This document shows, in pieces, positions 34,447 to 42,731 of a stretch of 64,000 nt of DNA; the first letter of the stretch is position 1, and each line of letters starts with the position of its first letter. Below the pieces are notes generated by a model. That model ran no database searches. It worked only from the letters and a program-made list of their open reading frames with translations, and was not told where the DNA came from. The position numbers were made by a program, and so were the translations under genes. The stretch is from Clostridiales bacterium UBA3758 (lineage in GTDB: Bacteria; Bacillota; Clostridia; Oscillospirales; Oscillospiraceae), in contig DFGE01000022.1 in assembly GCA_002371675.1 (NCBI GenBank), positions 1 to 64,000 on the forward strand. The letters are read 5' to 3'.

Positions 34447-35156
34447 GTATCTACCGGCAGGAAATCCTTCTGCGCAGCAAGGACGTAGATCTGAACAGAC
34501 GACTGCGCACATCGCGCCTCTTTGAGCTGCTTCAGGAGGCATCCATCCGGCATACGGAAGAACTGGGCATGGGGCGCGAAATGACTCTCGACCGGGGTTT
34601 GCTGTGGATGATCGGCATGCAGCGGGCTGAGATCGCCCGGATGCCGGAATATGACGAACGGATCGTCCTGAAATCCTGGCCCGGCAAAACCATGCATGTC
34701 TTCTTTCCGCGCTATTATCAAATCGAGACAGAGCGCGGAGAGCTGCTTTTACGTGCGAGCATGCTGTGGACGCTGGTAGGCAGCGAGAGCCGCAAGCTCA
34801 TTTTCCCTGAGCAGTACGGTGTGGAGATCAACGGCGTCGTGACCGGCGAGGAGATCGCCATGCCCGGCGCCCCCGCTCGCCTTCCGTGTACGGAGGAAAA
34901 GCTTTTCCGCGTCCCGTACAGCTATGTCGATCTCAACGGCCATATGAATAACACGCGCTATTTTGACCTCGCGGAGGACTGTATTCCCTCCTCGCGTGAA
35001 GGGAAAGCCCTCAGGCTCATCCAGACAGAATATGTCAGCGAGGCGCGTCTGGGCGATGAAATGACTGTGCGCTGGGGCAAAGATGGCGAAAAGTACTTTT
35101 TGATAGGCGAAACGAAGAAGCCTGTCTTCCGTCTTCGTCTTGAATACGAAGCGTAA
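34443..35156 (+). CDS. Acyl-ACP thioesterase (FatA/TesC-like)
   Basis: Double hot-dog thioesterase of 237 residues releasing fatty acids from ACP. The catalytic network DLNGHMNN has Asp163, Asn165 and His167, as in plant FatA and bacterial homologues. The N-terminal hot-dog half contains LFELLQEASIRHTEELG and GLLWMIG. It overlaps the ACP gene by 4 bases and closes the three-gene unit. Chain-length preference cannot be read by eye. Confidence 0.9.
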   Translation: MSIYRQEILLRSKDVDLNRRLRTSRLFELLQEASIRHTEELGMGREMTLDRGLLWMIGMQRAEIARMPEYDERIVLKSWPGKTMHVFFPRYYQIETERGELLLRASMLWTLVGSESRKLIFPEQYGVEINGVVTGEEIAMPGAPARLPCTEEKLFRVPYSYVDLNGHMNNTRYFDLAEDCIPSSREGKALRLIQTEYVSEARLGDEMTVRWGKDGEKYFLIGETKKPVFRLRLEYEA

Positions 35157-35166
35157 TCCTGGCTGT

Positions 35167-35203
35167 AAAGCGGCCGGCTGAATGATTCAGCCGGCCGCTT
35201 TTG
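35167..35203 (+). terminator. Terminator of the ligase-ACP-thioesterase unit
   Basis: AGCGGCCGGCTGAA pairs with TTCAGCCGGCCGCT, followed by TTT, 11 bases after the stop. Confidence 0.93.
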
Positions 35204-35254
35204 CATATCCCTCCCCTGCTGCTTCATACACTCTCTCCGAGGGAGGGAGAGCAC

Positions 35255-36022
35255 ATGATCGATATTGGAAGCTTTATCCGCAAACACAGGCGACTCGCAA
35301 ACGGAGCCGGGATGCTGCTGACCATTGCGCTGATATTCTACGTAGTCTCGAGTCCCGCAATCGTCGGCGCATCCGCATCACAGCGCATCCTGCCGGTCTA
35401 CAGCGTGGAGCGAACGGACAAAACCGTAGCCATATCCTTTGACGCCGGCTGGGGCAACGAGGACACGGAAGAGCTGCTGGATATCCTCGCGGCACATGGC
35501 GTCCGTGCGACATTTTTCGTAGTCGGCGATTGGGCTGATAAATACCCGGATTCTGTGAAAGCCATTGCACAGAGCGGCTGCGAGGTGATGAACCACAGCT
35601 CGACTCACGCGCACTTCGCTTCACTTACGACAGATCAGATTTTAGCAGATATCCGCGCCTGCAACGGAAAGGTAGCCGCGCTGACCGGAGTTGAGCCGAG
35701 CCTTTTTCGCTGTCCGTACGGAGAGTATGACGACCATGTGATCTCTGCCGTAAACAGTCTCGGAATGACCGCGATCCAATGGGATGTGGACAGTCTGGAC
35801 TGGAAGGGAATCTCTGCGCAGGAAATCACAGACCGGGTCCTGCGCAGTGTCAAGGACGGGAGCATCATTCTGTTCCATAATGCAGCTGAGCATACACCCG
35901 AGGCGCTGCCAGGCATCCTCGACGAGCTGCAGCGCAGAGGCTATTCTGTCGTTCCTGTTTCAGAGATTCTGCTTTCCGGCGAAACCTACCTGGACAACAC
36001 CGGCAGACAGTGGGCAAAATAG
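35255..36022 (+). CDS. Polysaccharide deacetylase, PdaB-like
   Basis: Membrane-anchored NodB-domain protein of 255 residues. One N-terminal helix (GMLLTIALIFYVV) is followed by the deacetylase domain at about 55-240. Motif 1 is ISFDAGWGNEDT, where the second metal/catalytic Asp of the usual TFDD is replaced by Ala. Motif 2 is NHSSTH with His114 and His118. A similar replacement occurs in the sporulation deacetylase PdaB, so spore cortex or cell-wall work is likely. The start is ATG 35255, behind GAGGGAGGGAG. Confidence 0.85.
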   Translation: MIDIGSFIRKHRRLANGAGMLLTIALIFYVVSSPAIVGASASQRILPVYSVERTDKTVAISFDAGWGNEDTEELLDILAAHGVRATFFVVGDWADKYPDSVKAIAQSGCEVMNHSSTHAHFASLTTDQILADIRACNGKVAALTGVEPSLFRCPYGEYDDHVISAVNSLGMTAIQWDVDSLDWKGISAQEITDRVLRSVKDGSIILFHNAAEHTPEALPGILDELQRRGYSVVPVSEILLSGETYLDNTGRQWAK

Positions 36023-36104
36023 GATTTACGCATAAAGCATGGAGCCGAGACTGCAGTTCAACGAAATAGCTGCATAGGGTTTACACAATAATATCTACCC
36101 CGTC

Positions 36105-36140
36105 CGCGCAGGGAGCGATGAAGACATCGCTCCCTGCGCG
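36105..36140. repeat. 16-bp perfect inverted repeat
   Basis: CGCGCAGGGAGCGATG and CATCGCTCCCTGCGCG around AAGA. It has no T tract on either strand. It could still end pdaB-like transcription, or serve as a protein or RNA-processing site. Confidence 0.7.
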
Positions 36141-36247
36141 TTAATGGCATTCATGTTTCCTCTACCTCGCGCCGAAAAAGATTATTCACCTCGTTTCGCA
36201 AAACCGCTGCACAAGAGGCGGTATTTCGCGCTTCCCGGGACTTTTGC

Positions 36248-36276
36248 TTGACTTCATTAATATATAAATTTATAAT
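36248..36276 (+). promoter_or_regulatory. Sigma-A promoter of the 913-residue oxidoreductase
   Basis: TTGACT, 17 A/T-rich bases, TATAAT. AT-rich upstream context is consistent with high activity. Confidence 0.85.
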
Positions 36277-36367
36277 TTGAGGTAGCAGCGATCTTCTTTC
36301 TGCTCCACGTGTTTTTTTATTTAAAGAAGTTTGTTCCTTTTTCAATCATTCAAGAGAGGAGAACAGC

Positions 36368-39109
36368 ATGGTACGCAACAAAGAAAACCTGCTCAAACTG
36401 GGCAAAAAAATGACCGACCGTATCCCGCAGAAGCTGGGCCTCGTAAGCATCACGGAAAAAGACCCTGAATTCTGGGGCATGGTCAACGTGCTCGACGACG
36501 AAATGGTGGAGATCGCCCTGAAGATGAAGCAGCGCACTCCCTATTCGCTCAAAGAGCTCTCCGCTCTCACCGGCATTCCCGAGGATCCCCTGTATGAAAA
36601 GCTGCAGAAAATGGCCGAGACCGGCCTGCTGGAGTACAATTGGGGCGACAAGCTCATGAAGGAACACTCCCGCGAAACCAAGCGCTATGTGCTGCCGCTC
36701 TTCGTCCCGGGATCAGCGGAGTTGTTCAACATGAACCGCCAGGTTTCCACCGATCACCCGGAGGTTACGGACTTCTTCGAGCGCATGACCTATCTTCCGC
36801 TCGAGCACGTCACGCATATGGTGCCTCCCGGCGGCGCCGGCATCGGCATGCACACGATCCCGGTCGAAAAGGCAATTCCCGCCAAGTCCAAGTCCATCGA
36901 CATTGAACACATTTCCTACTGGTTGAAAAAATACGAAGGACACATCGGCGTCGCCGTTTGTTCCTGCCGCCGCAGCGAATCGACCCGCGGCCAGGGTTCC
37001 GGCGACATCCAGGCTGACTGGTGCATCGGCGTAGGCGAATTTGCGGATTTCACCAATGAGGTCGGCATCGGCCGCGCCATCAGCTACGAGGAGGCCATGC
37101 AGATCCTGCAGCGCGCTGAGGATCTCGGATACGTTCATCAGATCACCAATATTGACGGTGAGGACAAGATCTTCGCCATCTGCAACTGTGCGCCGGGTGT
37201 CTGCTATGCGCTGCGCACCTCACAGTACTTCAATACCCCGAATATGTCCCGCTCCGCTTATGTAGCGCGTGTGGACAAGCAGAAGTGCGTCGCCTGCGGC
37301 AAGTGCGTGGAAGTCTGTCCCGCCGGCGCTGCGCGTCTCGGCCAGAAGCTCTGTACAAAGCAGGGTCCCGTCCGCTATCCCAAACACGAGCTGCCGGATG
37401 ACACGCCCTGGGGTCCCGAGCACTTCTCCCCCGACTACCGCACGCTCAACCAGGTCAACTGCTATGACACAGGCACTTCCCCGTGCAAAACCGCATGTCC
37501 CGCGCACATCGCAGTACAAGGCTACCTCAAGCTCGCAGCACAGGGCAGATATCTCGACGCGCTCAAGCTCATCAAGCAGGACAACCCCTTCCCCGCGGTC
37601 TGCGGCAGCATCTGCAACCGCCGCTGCGAAGAGGCCTGTACCCGAGGCATGATCGACCGCGCCGTTGCCATCGACGAAGTCAAGAAGTTCGTTGCGGAAA
37701 AAGAACTGCAGGCGGAGAACCGCTATATCCCGCCTGTCATGAACTTCAATTCCGATCCCAATTTCCGCTTCCCCGAAAAAATCGCCGTCATCGGCGCTGG
37801 CCCCGCGGGTCTCAGCTGCGCGTATTACCTCGCCAACATGGGCTACGAAAATGTTACCGTGTTTGACCGCAATCCCATCCCCGGCGGCATGCTTACGATG
37901 GGCATCCCCTCTTTCCGGCTCGAGCGCGAGGTCATCAACGCCGAGATCGATGTGCTGCGCCAGATGGGGGTTCATTTCGAGTGCGGCGTGGAGATTGGGA
38001 AGGATATCACGATCCAGCAGCTGCGCGAGCAGGGATATAAAGGCTTCTATGTCGCCATAGGCGCGCAGAAATCTGCTCCAATCGGTATTCCCGGTGCGGA
38101 GCTCAAGGGCGTGTACGGAGGTGTGGACTTCCTTCGCCAGGTCAATTCCGGCAAGAAGCCCAGGATCGGAAAGAAGTGCGCTGTGATCGGCGGCGGCAAT
38201 GTCGCAATGGATGTCTGTCGTACCGCCATCCGCCTCGGCGCGAAGGACACCTATATCATCTACCGCCGCTCCCAAGCCGAGCTTCCCGCGGATCCCGAAG
38301 AAGTGGCCGAGGCCATGGAAGAGGGCGTGCAGTTCCGATTCCTCAACAATCCTGTCGAACTCATCGGCGACGAAAAAGGCAAGGTCAAGGAGCTCAAGGT
38401 CGAGATCATGGAGCTCGGCGAGCCCGACGAAAAGGGACGCCGCAAGCCCGTCGGAACCGGCAAGTTCGAGACCATCGAGGTCACATCCGTCATCGGCGCT
38501 ATAGGCCAGAGGGTCGACTGGGGCAAGCTCGACCTCGGCAATCTCCGCTTCGATAAGCGCGGTCTGGCCAAAGCCGACAAGGTCACCTATCAGAGCGATC
38601 AGCTCGATATCTTCGTCGGCGGTGACTGCCTGACCGGTCCGAAGTTTGCCATCGATGCGATCGCCGCCGGCCGCGAGGGCGCCATTTCCCTGCACCGCTT
38701 TGTGCAGCCCGGCCAGCAGCTCACGCTCAACCGCAATCTGCGCGAGTTCATCGAGCTTGACAAGGACAACGCCATGATGCCCCTCGGCTATGATCATGCC
38801 CAGCGCCAGATCCCCGGGCGCAATCCTGACAAGGCCATGACCTTCCGGAATGATCGCCTCCCCTTCACCGAGGCGCAGGTCAAAAAGGAAACCGCACGCT
38901 GCCTCGGCTGCGGCGCGACAGAAGTGGACGAGAACCAGTGCATCGGCTGCGGTCTCTGCACGACCAAGTGCGAATTTGACGCCATTCATCTCTTCCGCGA
39001 GCGTCCCGAGTGCTCCACGATGGTAAAGGCGGAGGATAAGCTCAAAGCCATCGGTCCCTACGCGGCCAAGCGTGAGATCAAGATCCTCAAAAAGCTGATC
39101 GGCAAATAA
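36368..39109 (+). CDS. Large Fe-S/FAD/NAD(P) oxidoreductase (GltD/NfnB-like core)
   Basis: 913 residues. The N-terminal 300 residues hold a winged-helix-like stretch (YSLKELSALTGIPEDPLYEKLQ) and two cysteine groups, VCSCRR near 198 and ICNCAPGVC near 272. A ferredoxin CVACGKCVEVCP motif lies at about 307-317. Next is the helical Fe-S domain of glutamate-synthase small subunits (CKTACPAHI, CGSICNRRCEEACTR). Then come FAD (VIGAGPAGLSCAYYL near 474) and NADPH (VIGGGNVAMDVCRTA near 605) folds. A C-terminal pair of Cys motifs, CLGCG near 844 and CIGCGLCTTKC near 857, ends it. No glutamate synthase large subunit is adjacent. Likely an electron-transfer hub, possibly bifurcating (inference). Heavy codon bias. 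Confidence 0.88.
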   Translation: MVRNKENLLKLGKKMTDRIPQKLGLVSITEKDPEFWGMVNVLDDEMVEIALKMKQRTPYSLKELSALTGIPEDPLYEKLQKMAETGLLEYNWGDKLMKEHSRETKRYVLPLFVPGSAELFNMNRQVSTDHPEVTDFFERMTYLPLEHVTHMVPPGGAGIGMHTIPVEKAIPAKSKSIDIEHISYWLKKYEGHIGVAVCSCRRSESTRGQGSGDIQADWCIGVGEFADFTNEVGIGRAISYEEAMQILQRAEDLGYVHQITNIDGEDKIFAICNCAPGVCYALRTSQYFNTPNMSRSAYVARVDKQKCVACGKCVEVCPAGAARLGQKLCTKQGPVRYPKHELPDDTPWGPEHFSPDYRTLNQVNCYDTGTSPCKTACPAHIAVQGYLKLAAQGRYLDALKLIKQDNPFPAVCGSICNRRCEEACTRGMIDRAVAIDEVKKFVAEKELQAENRYIPPVMNFNSDPNFRFPEKIAVIGAGPAGLSCAYYLANMGYENVTVFDRNPIPGGMLTMGIPSFRLEREVINAEIDVLRQMGVHFECGVEIGKDITIQQLREQGYKGFYVAIGAQKSAPIGIPGAELKGVYGGVDFLRQVNSGKKPRIGKKCAVIGGGNVAMDVCRTAIRLGAKDTYIIYRRSQAELPADPEEVAEAMEEGVQFRFLNNPVELIGDEKGKVKELKVEIMELGEPDEKGRRKPVGTGKFETIEVTSVIGAIGQRVDWGKLDLGNLRFDKRGLAKADKVTYQSDQLDIFVGGDCLTGPKFAIDAIAAGREGAISLHRFVQPGQQLTLNRNLREFIELDKDNAMMPLGYDHAQRQIPGRNPDKAMTFRNDRLPFTEAQVKKETARCLGCGATEVDENQCIGCGLCTTKCEFDAIHLFRERPECSTMVKAEDKLKAIGPYAAKREIKILKKLIGK

Positions 39110-39150
39110 ACACTGCACTGATCCTTGCATCCGCAGTACAGTCATTGACC

Positions 39151-39185
39151 GAAAGAACCTGCTGCGCCCGCAGCAGGTTCTTTCA
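39151..39185. terminator. Bidirectional terminator
   Basis: GAAAGAACCTGCTGC pairs with GCAGCAGGTTCTTTC around GCCC. It lies between the oxidoreductase and the convergent DUF2325 gene. Confidence 0.9.
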
Positions 39186-39213
39186 ATTGAAATCCATATT
39201 CAAATACAGTCGA

Positions 39214-39498
39214 TCAGGTGGTCACGTGTTTTTCCAGGACGGAACGCAGTGCGGACAGCGAGCTTGTTTTACAATGCTCTACAATCGTTCCCTGACCGTC
39301 AACTTCATTCATCGCTCCATGAAGCATCTTGTGGGACATCGTGCTTGTAAACAGGATCACCAGATCCGGATTTCCGAGCTTGTTCTTCAGACCGCCGCGC
39401 AGCTTGGTGAACACCTTGGCGCTGCAGCGGTAGCTCTCGCAGAGCTCCTTATACCGCCGCTCCATACATTCATTACCGCCCACGATCACAACGCTCAT
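39214..39498 (-). CDS. DUF2325 family protein
   Basis: 94-residue cytoplasmic protein beginning MSVVIVGGNECMERRYKELC. The GGNE start, the basic middle (FTKLRGGLKNKLG), and FTSTMSHKMLH followed by HCKTSSLSAL match the DUF2325 family of unknown function. It faces the large oxidoreductase and has its own promoter. Confidence 0.85.
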   Translation of the reverse strand: MSVVIVGGNECMERRYKELCESYRCSAKVFTKLRGGLKNKLGNPDLVILFTSTMSHKMLHGAMNEVDGQGTIVEHCKTSSLSALRSVLEKHVTT

Positions 39499-39580
39499 AA
39501 GTCACCTCCGGTTGAATCCCATTTGTTTTCCTTATCTTCCGTTCAGGCCTCACTTGTTAGACGTATTTAATCTTGATCTT

Positions 39581-39609
39581 AGTTTAACACATTTAACTGC
39601 TTTTGTCAA
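39581..39609 (-). promoter_or_regulatory. Promoter of the DUF2325 gene
   Basis: Minus strand TTGACA, 17 bases, TAAACT, about 80 bases upstream of the ATG. Confidence 0.7.
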
Positions 39610-39696
39610 CGGCATTATTCATATCAGGATGATAGGAAATTTGTATTCATATTATCCTTCAACAAAAATGCTTGAAAGATTTCCGAAGCGGGTAGA

Positions 39697-39837
39697 TCAA
39701 TACGAATCTTTGTTTTTATGCCCATCCATCATATTTTGTATTATGCTCCTTGCTTTTTCAAGAAGTGAGGATGCCCCTGCGGTCAGCACAATAGCAAGCA
39801 CGCCGTAGGCGTAAGAAAGCAGTGATCCTGTATACAT
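39697..39837 (-). CDS. Possible 46-residue membrane peptide
   Basis: Short frame 19 bases downstream of the ZIP gene on the same strand: starts MYTGSLLSYAYGVLAIV and ends HKNKDSY. It would encode one hydrophobic helix followed by an amphipathic segment (SSLLEKARSIIQNMM). No good ribosome-binding site is visible, though coupling to the ZIP gene is possible. It could be a real small protein or a remnant. Confidence 0.35.
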   Translation of the reverse strand: MYTGSLLSYAYGVLAIVLTAGASSLLEKARSIIQNMMDGHKNKDSY

Positions 39838-39856
39838 TCTGCACCATTCGCTGTCG

Positions 39857-40654
39857 TCAGCCCAAGGCCACATCAAGGATCATCATGAGGATAAAGCCAG
39901 CGGCAAAGCCTATTGTACCGTGATTGGAATGGCTGCTGCCTGACGCTTCCGGGATCAGTTCTTCCACGACGACATAGAGCATTGCGCCGGCTGCAAAAGA
40001 GAGGAGATACGGGAGCAGCGTTGTGATCTGCCTGGTCAGGAAGATCGTGATGACCGCCGCAATCGGTTCCACAGCGCCGGAGAGCAGGCCAAGCAGGAAA
40101 GCCCGCTTTTTACTTCTCCCCTCCCCGGCGAGCGGCATGGAGATTACCGCGCCTTCCGGGAAATTTTGAATCGCAATTCCGACAGCAAGCGCATAGGCAG
40201 AAGCCATGGATACGCCTTGCCCCTGCTGCAGCGCGCCGGAGAACACCACACCGGGCGCCATGCCCTCCGGAATGTTATGCAGGGTCACGGCGAGACAGAG
40301 CATTACTGAGCGGTTCAGCAATTTGCTGCTGCGGCGCGCACCCTCCGGCTCGCTTGCGTCCATATGCAGATGCGGGATCAAGCTGTCCAGAAGAAGCAGG
40401 AAAGCAAATCCCGCCGCCGTTCCGATCGAGGCGGGAAGAAAAGAGAGCTTCCCCATCCCAGCGGATTCTTCCAGCGCAGGGAGAAGCAGAGAAAAAACGC
40501 TTGCCGCAACCATAACGCCGGAGGCAAAGCCCAGCATGCTTTTCTTGAGATTCTCGCTCATCTCCCCCCGGAGAAGAAACACGCATGCGGCGCCGGCAGC
40601 GGTGCCGATAAAGGGAATCAACAGTCCCAAGGCGGTTTGAAAGATAAGATTCAT
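39857..40654 (-). CDS. ZIP family divalent metal transporter
   Basis: Integral membrane transporter of 265 residues with about eight helices, GufA/ZupT-like. The metal-site motifs are HNIPEG at 126-131 in helix IV and NFPEG at 164-168 in helix V. A short His-containing loop (HLHMD) lies between helices III and IV. Zinc, iron or manganese uptake are all possible. AAGGAGGG precedes the ATG. Confidence 0.93.
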   Translation of the reverse strand: MNLIFQTALGLLIPFIGTAAGAACVFLLRGEMSENLKKSMLGFASGVMVAASVFSLLLPALEESAGMGKLSFLPASIGTAAGFAFLLLLDSLIPHLHMDASEPEGARRSSKLLNRSVMLCLAVTLHNIPEGMAPGVVFSGALQQGQGVSMASAYALAVGIAIQNFPEGAVISMPLAGEGRSKKRAFLLGLLSGAVEPIAAVITIFLTRQITTLLPYLLSFAAGAMLYVVVEELIPEASGSSHSNHGTIGFAAGFILMMILDVALG

Positions 40655-41094
40655 GTCTATCCCTCCTTATGAAGAATAGCCGTCGTAACGTTGACGACAC
40701 GTAATGTAGCCTCTCTCTCCGACAATGTTTTGCCTGATTATCGTTTATGCGGCATAAGAAGGATATATTACTCTCAATTTCCTGAGAGGCCTGGTTTTTC
40801 TGCATTATGATTAGATATGTTTAACCATGGCTGTTTTATTTTGCCGCGGCGATGAACCGCGGCAGTCTTCATTCCAGCGAAAACTGTTAAATACATCTTA
40901 CCGAATGATAACACGAACTTTTCTAAAAATCTATAGCGAATAAGCATTTCTCTCCACAATTTCCGGTAAAATATCCAGCGCGTTCTATATAATAGCGTGA
41001 CAACATGGCTCAATTGTTTGTCAATGCCGCACGGGCTTCCTCAGGTCAATCCGCAAATTACGACATTTCCAGGAGGTGCGCGGATAAAGGAAAA
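40655..41094. other. Intergenic region at the host-prophage boundary
   Basis: About 440 bases with no supported gene. It contains an interrupted dyad GTCGT-7-ACGAC at 40682-40698 upstream of the ZIP gene, and a hairpin TGCCGCGG/CCGCGGCA at 40842-40864. The left attachment site is expected near its right end, but large serine integrases use short, non-repetitive att cores and I cannot place it. Confidence 0.5.
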
Positions 41095-41135
41095 GACCTG
41101 CGATCGTATCTCATGGACACAATCGCAGGCTTTTT
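41095..41135 (-). terminator. Terminator-like hairpin after the integrase
   Basis: CCTGCGAT pairs with ATCGCAGG around a 17-base loop. On the minus strand it is followed by TCTTTTCC, directly after the integrase stop. Confidence 0.6.
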
Positions 41136-42730
41136 CACTTTTGAGCGAACACGGACGCCACGAATACCTCATTGAGGAAGTATTTCGCGGTGTTCGTATT
41201 CGCGCCATTTGGTACGGCTGACGGCGCGAAGCACGAACTCAGAGCCTCACCCTCTGCAACCGTCTTTTCCGCGAGTTTGACCGAGATTTTACTTTTATCG
41301 CCCGCGAAATTCAAGTGGAGCAGAAGACGTCCATCATCATAGAGATATGCAGCTTTGAGGAAGGTATCGACCAGCCAGATCCTTGTTCTGATATCCGAAG
41401 GATCTTCATTGCGGAAGCGTTTCAGGAACCAGACTACCGATTCCCGCTCAAGGGCCGGGGCGCTCCCGGCGAGCTTCTCTTTGGCAATACCGACCTCCAG
41501 GGCGGCCCGCTTCCCTTCCAACTCCACCAGATGGCTTTTGACGCTGTCCGTGATAAAGCCGCTGTCGATCAGATCCATGTTGTTCTTGATCGCGTCGTTC
41601 ACCTCGCGGAGCTGCTGCTCGAGGCCGGAAGCTACATCGTCTGTATTCTGCCGGGCCTGCCAATCCATGAAGCGGTCGGCGATCTCGTTTACCATCTCGT
41701 CGCTGTTCACGATCTCGGCGAGTTTGGTGACAACGACGTCCTCGATCCAATCTTTCTGTGCCCGCTCTTTGGTGCACAGCTTGGCCCGCCTGCCGACACA
41801 GGTATAGTAGGAATACACCTTTCCTGTTTTGCTCGTGCCGGAATCTCCCGTCATGGGCTTACCGCATTCCCCGCAGAACAGCTTCGATGTGAGCAAGAAG
41901 CCGCCGTCCGCCTTTTTCGCTGCAGGGGATTCATGATTCTTCTCTACCATCTTTTGCACCTTCTCGAACAGCGCACGGTCGACAATCGGTGGAATGCCGT
42001 TTTCGTCTCGGATTTCGCAATACTCATAAACGCCGATGTACTTCTCATTTTGGAGAATGCGCCGGATCGAGCTTTTGTTGAATCGGTTTCCCCTGCTGGT
42101 ATGGAAACCTTCATTGTTCAGCTCGGTATAGATCTCTTTCGCCGACTTCCCCGCCGCGTATTCCTCGAAGATGCGCTTCACGATGGGCGCGGTCTCCGGG
42201 TCATGCTCAAACCGCTTATCCGGGCCTCTGCGCAGGCCAAACACCTGTTGCCCCAGCGTCTGTCTTTTCAAGGCGCTGTCATAGTTCCCGCGCTTTACAT
42301 TCTGCGACAGGTTGGCCGAGTAATACTCGGCGAAGCCTTCCATGACAGATTCCAGGATGATTCCTTCCGGGCCGTCCGGTATGTACTCCTTTGCGTACAG
42401 AACCCTCACGCCGTTCTGTTTGAGCTTCGCCTTATAGATGGCGCTGTCATACCGGGAGCGAGCGAAACGGTCATTCTTCCAAGTTATAACCACGGAGAAC
42501 TGTCCCTTCGCGCTGTCGCGGATCATCTTCTGAAATTTCGGGCGCTTATCGGAAGTGCCGGTCAAGGCCCGGTCGCAGTATTCCTCTACGATACGGATTC
42601 CAAACTTTTCGGCGTAGGCATGGCAATCCCGAAGCTGCCCCTCTATGCTTTCCTCTCGCTGGCCGGAGGAGGAATACCGGGCATAGATCACGCCGATCTC
42701 CTGATCTAACGGCTTTTTGTCCTTTGCCAT
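41135..42730 (-). CDS. int: Large serine recombinase (phage integrase)
   Basis: Site-specific integrase of 531 residues. The N-terminal resolvase domain has the nucleophile Ser20 in YARYSSSGQ and the conserved arginines in KNDRFARSRYD. The recombinase domain follows (RRGPDKRFEHDPETAPIVKRIFEEY in part). A zinc ribbon CGECGKPM near 297 and a C-terminal coiled coil complete the family layout. Start is at MAKDKKP behind GGAGGGG, which overlaps the stop of the upstream lipoprotein gene, so it is the last gene of the repressor-lipoprotein-integrase unit. Confidence 0.95.
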   Translation of the reverse strand: MAKDKKPLDQEIGVIYARYSSSGQREESIEGQLRDCHAYAEKFGIRIVEEYCDRALTGTSDKRPKFQKMIRDSAKGQFSVVITWKNDRFARSRYDSAIYKAKLKQNGVRVLYAKEYIPDGPEGIILESVMEGFAEYYSANLSQNVKRGNYDSALKRQTLGQQVFGLRRGPDKRFEHDPETAPIVKRIFEEYAAGKSAKEIYTELNNEGFHTSRGNRFNKSSIRRILQNEKYIGVYEYCEIRDENGIPPIVDRALFEKVQKMVEKNHESPAAKKADGGFLLTSKLFCGECGKPMTGDSGTSKTGKVYSYYTCVGRRAKLCTKERAQKDWIEDVVVTKLAEIVNSDEMVNEIADRFMDWQARQNTDDVASGLEQQLREVNDAIKNNMDLIDSGFITDSVKSHLVELEGKRAALEVGIAKEKLAGSAPALERESVVWFLKRFRNEDPSDIRTRIWLVDTFLKAAYLYDDGRLLLHLNFAGDKSKISVKLAEKTVAEGEALSSCFAPSAVPNGANTNTAKYFLNEVFVASVFAQK

Positions 42731-42731
42731 C

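Larger units (their letters stand above)
36023..36367. other. Intergenic region with hairpin and strong promoter
   Basis: 345 bases with no supported gene. It contains a 16-base-pair hairpin at 36105-36140 and a promoter at 36248-36276. The roughly 90 bases after the promoter form a long leader before the 913-residue oxidoreductase; I recognise no riboswitch there. Confidence 0.55.
39499..39856. other. Intergenic region with promoter and a doubtful short frame
   Basis: 358 bases. It contains the DUF2325 promoter at 39581-39609 and the short frame at 39697-39837. The remainder is AT-rich and shows nothing I can name. Confidence 0.5.

Noticed and set aside
36151..36345. 64-residue minus-strand frame in the intergenic region
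   Set aside because: No ribosome-binding site, overlaps the strong promoter at 36248-36276, basic low-complexity composition.
37220..39145. 641-residue minus-strand frame opposite the large oxidoreductase
   Set aside because: Same artefact; the plus strand carries ferredoxin, FAD and NADPH motifs along its length.
39512..39808. 98-residue plus-strand frame
   Set aside because: No ribosome-binding site; runs antisense through the DUF2325 promoter; no recognisable pattern.
41005..41175. Short plus-strand frame overlapping the integrase 3' end
   Set aside because: No ribosome-binding site and it crosses the hairpin at 41095-41135; likely chance.
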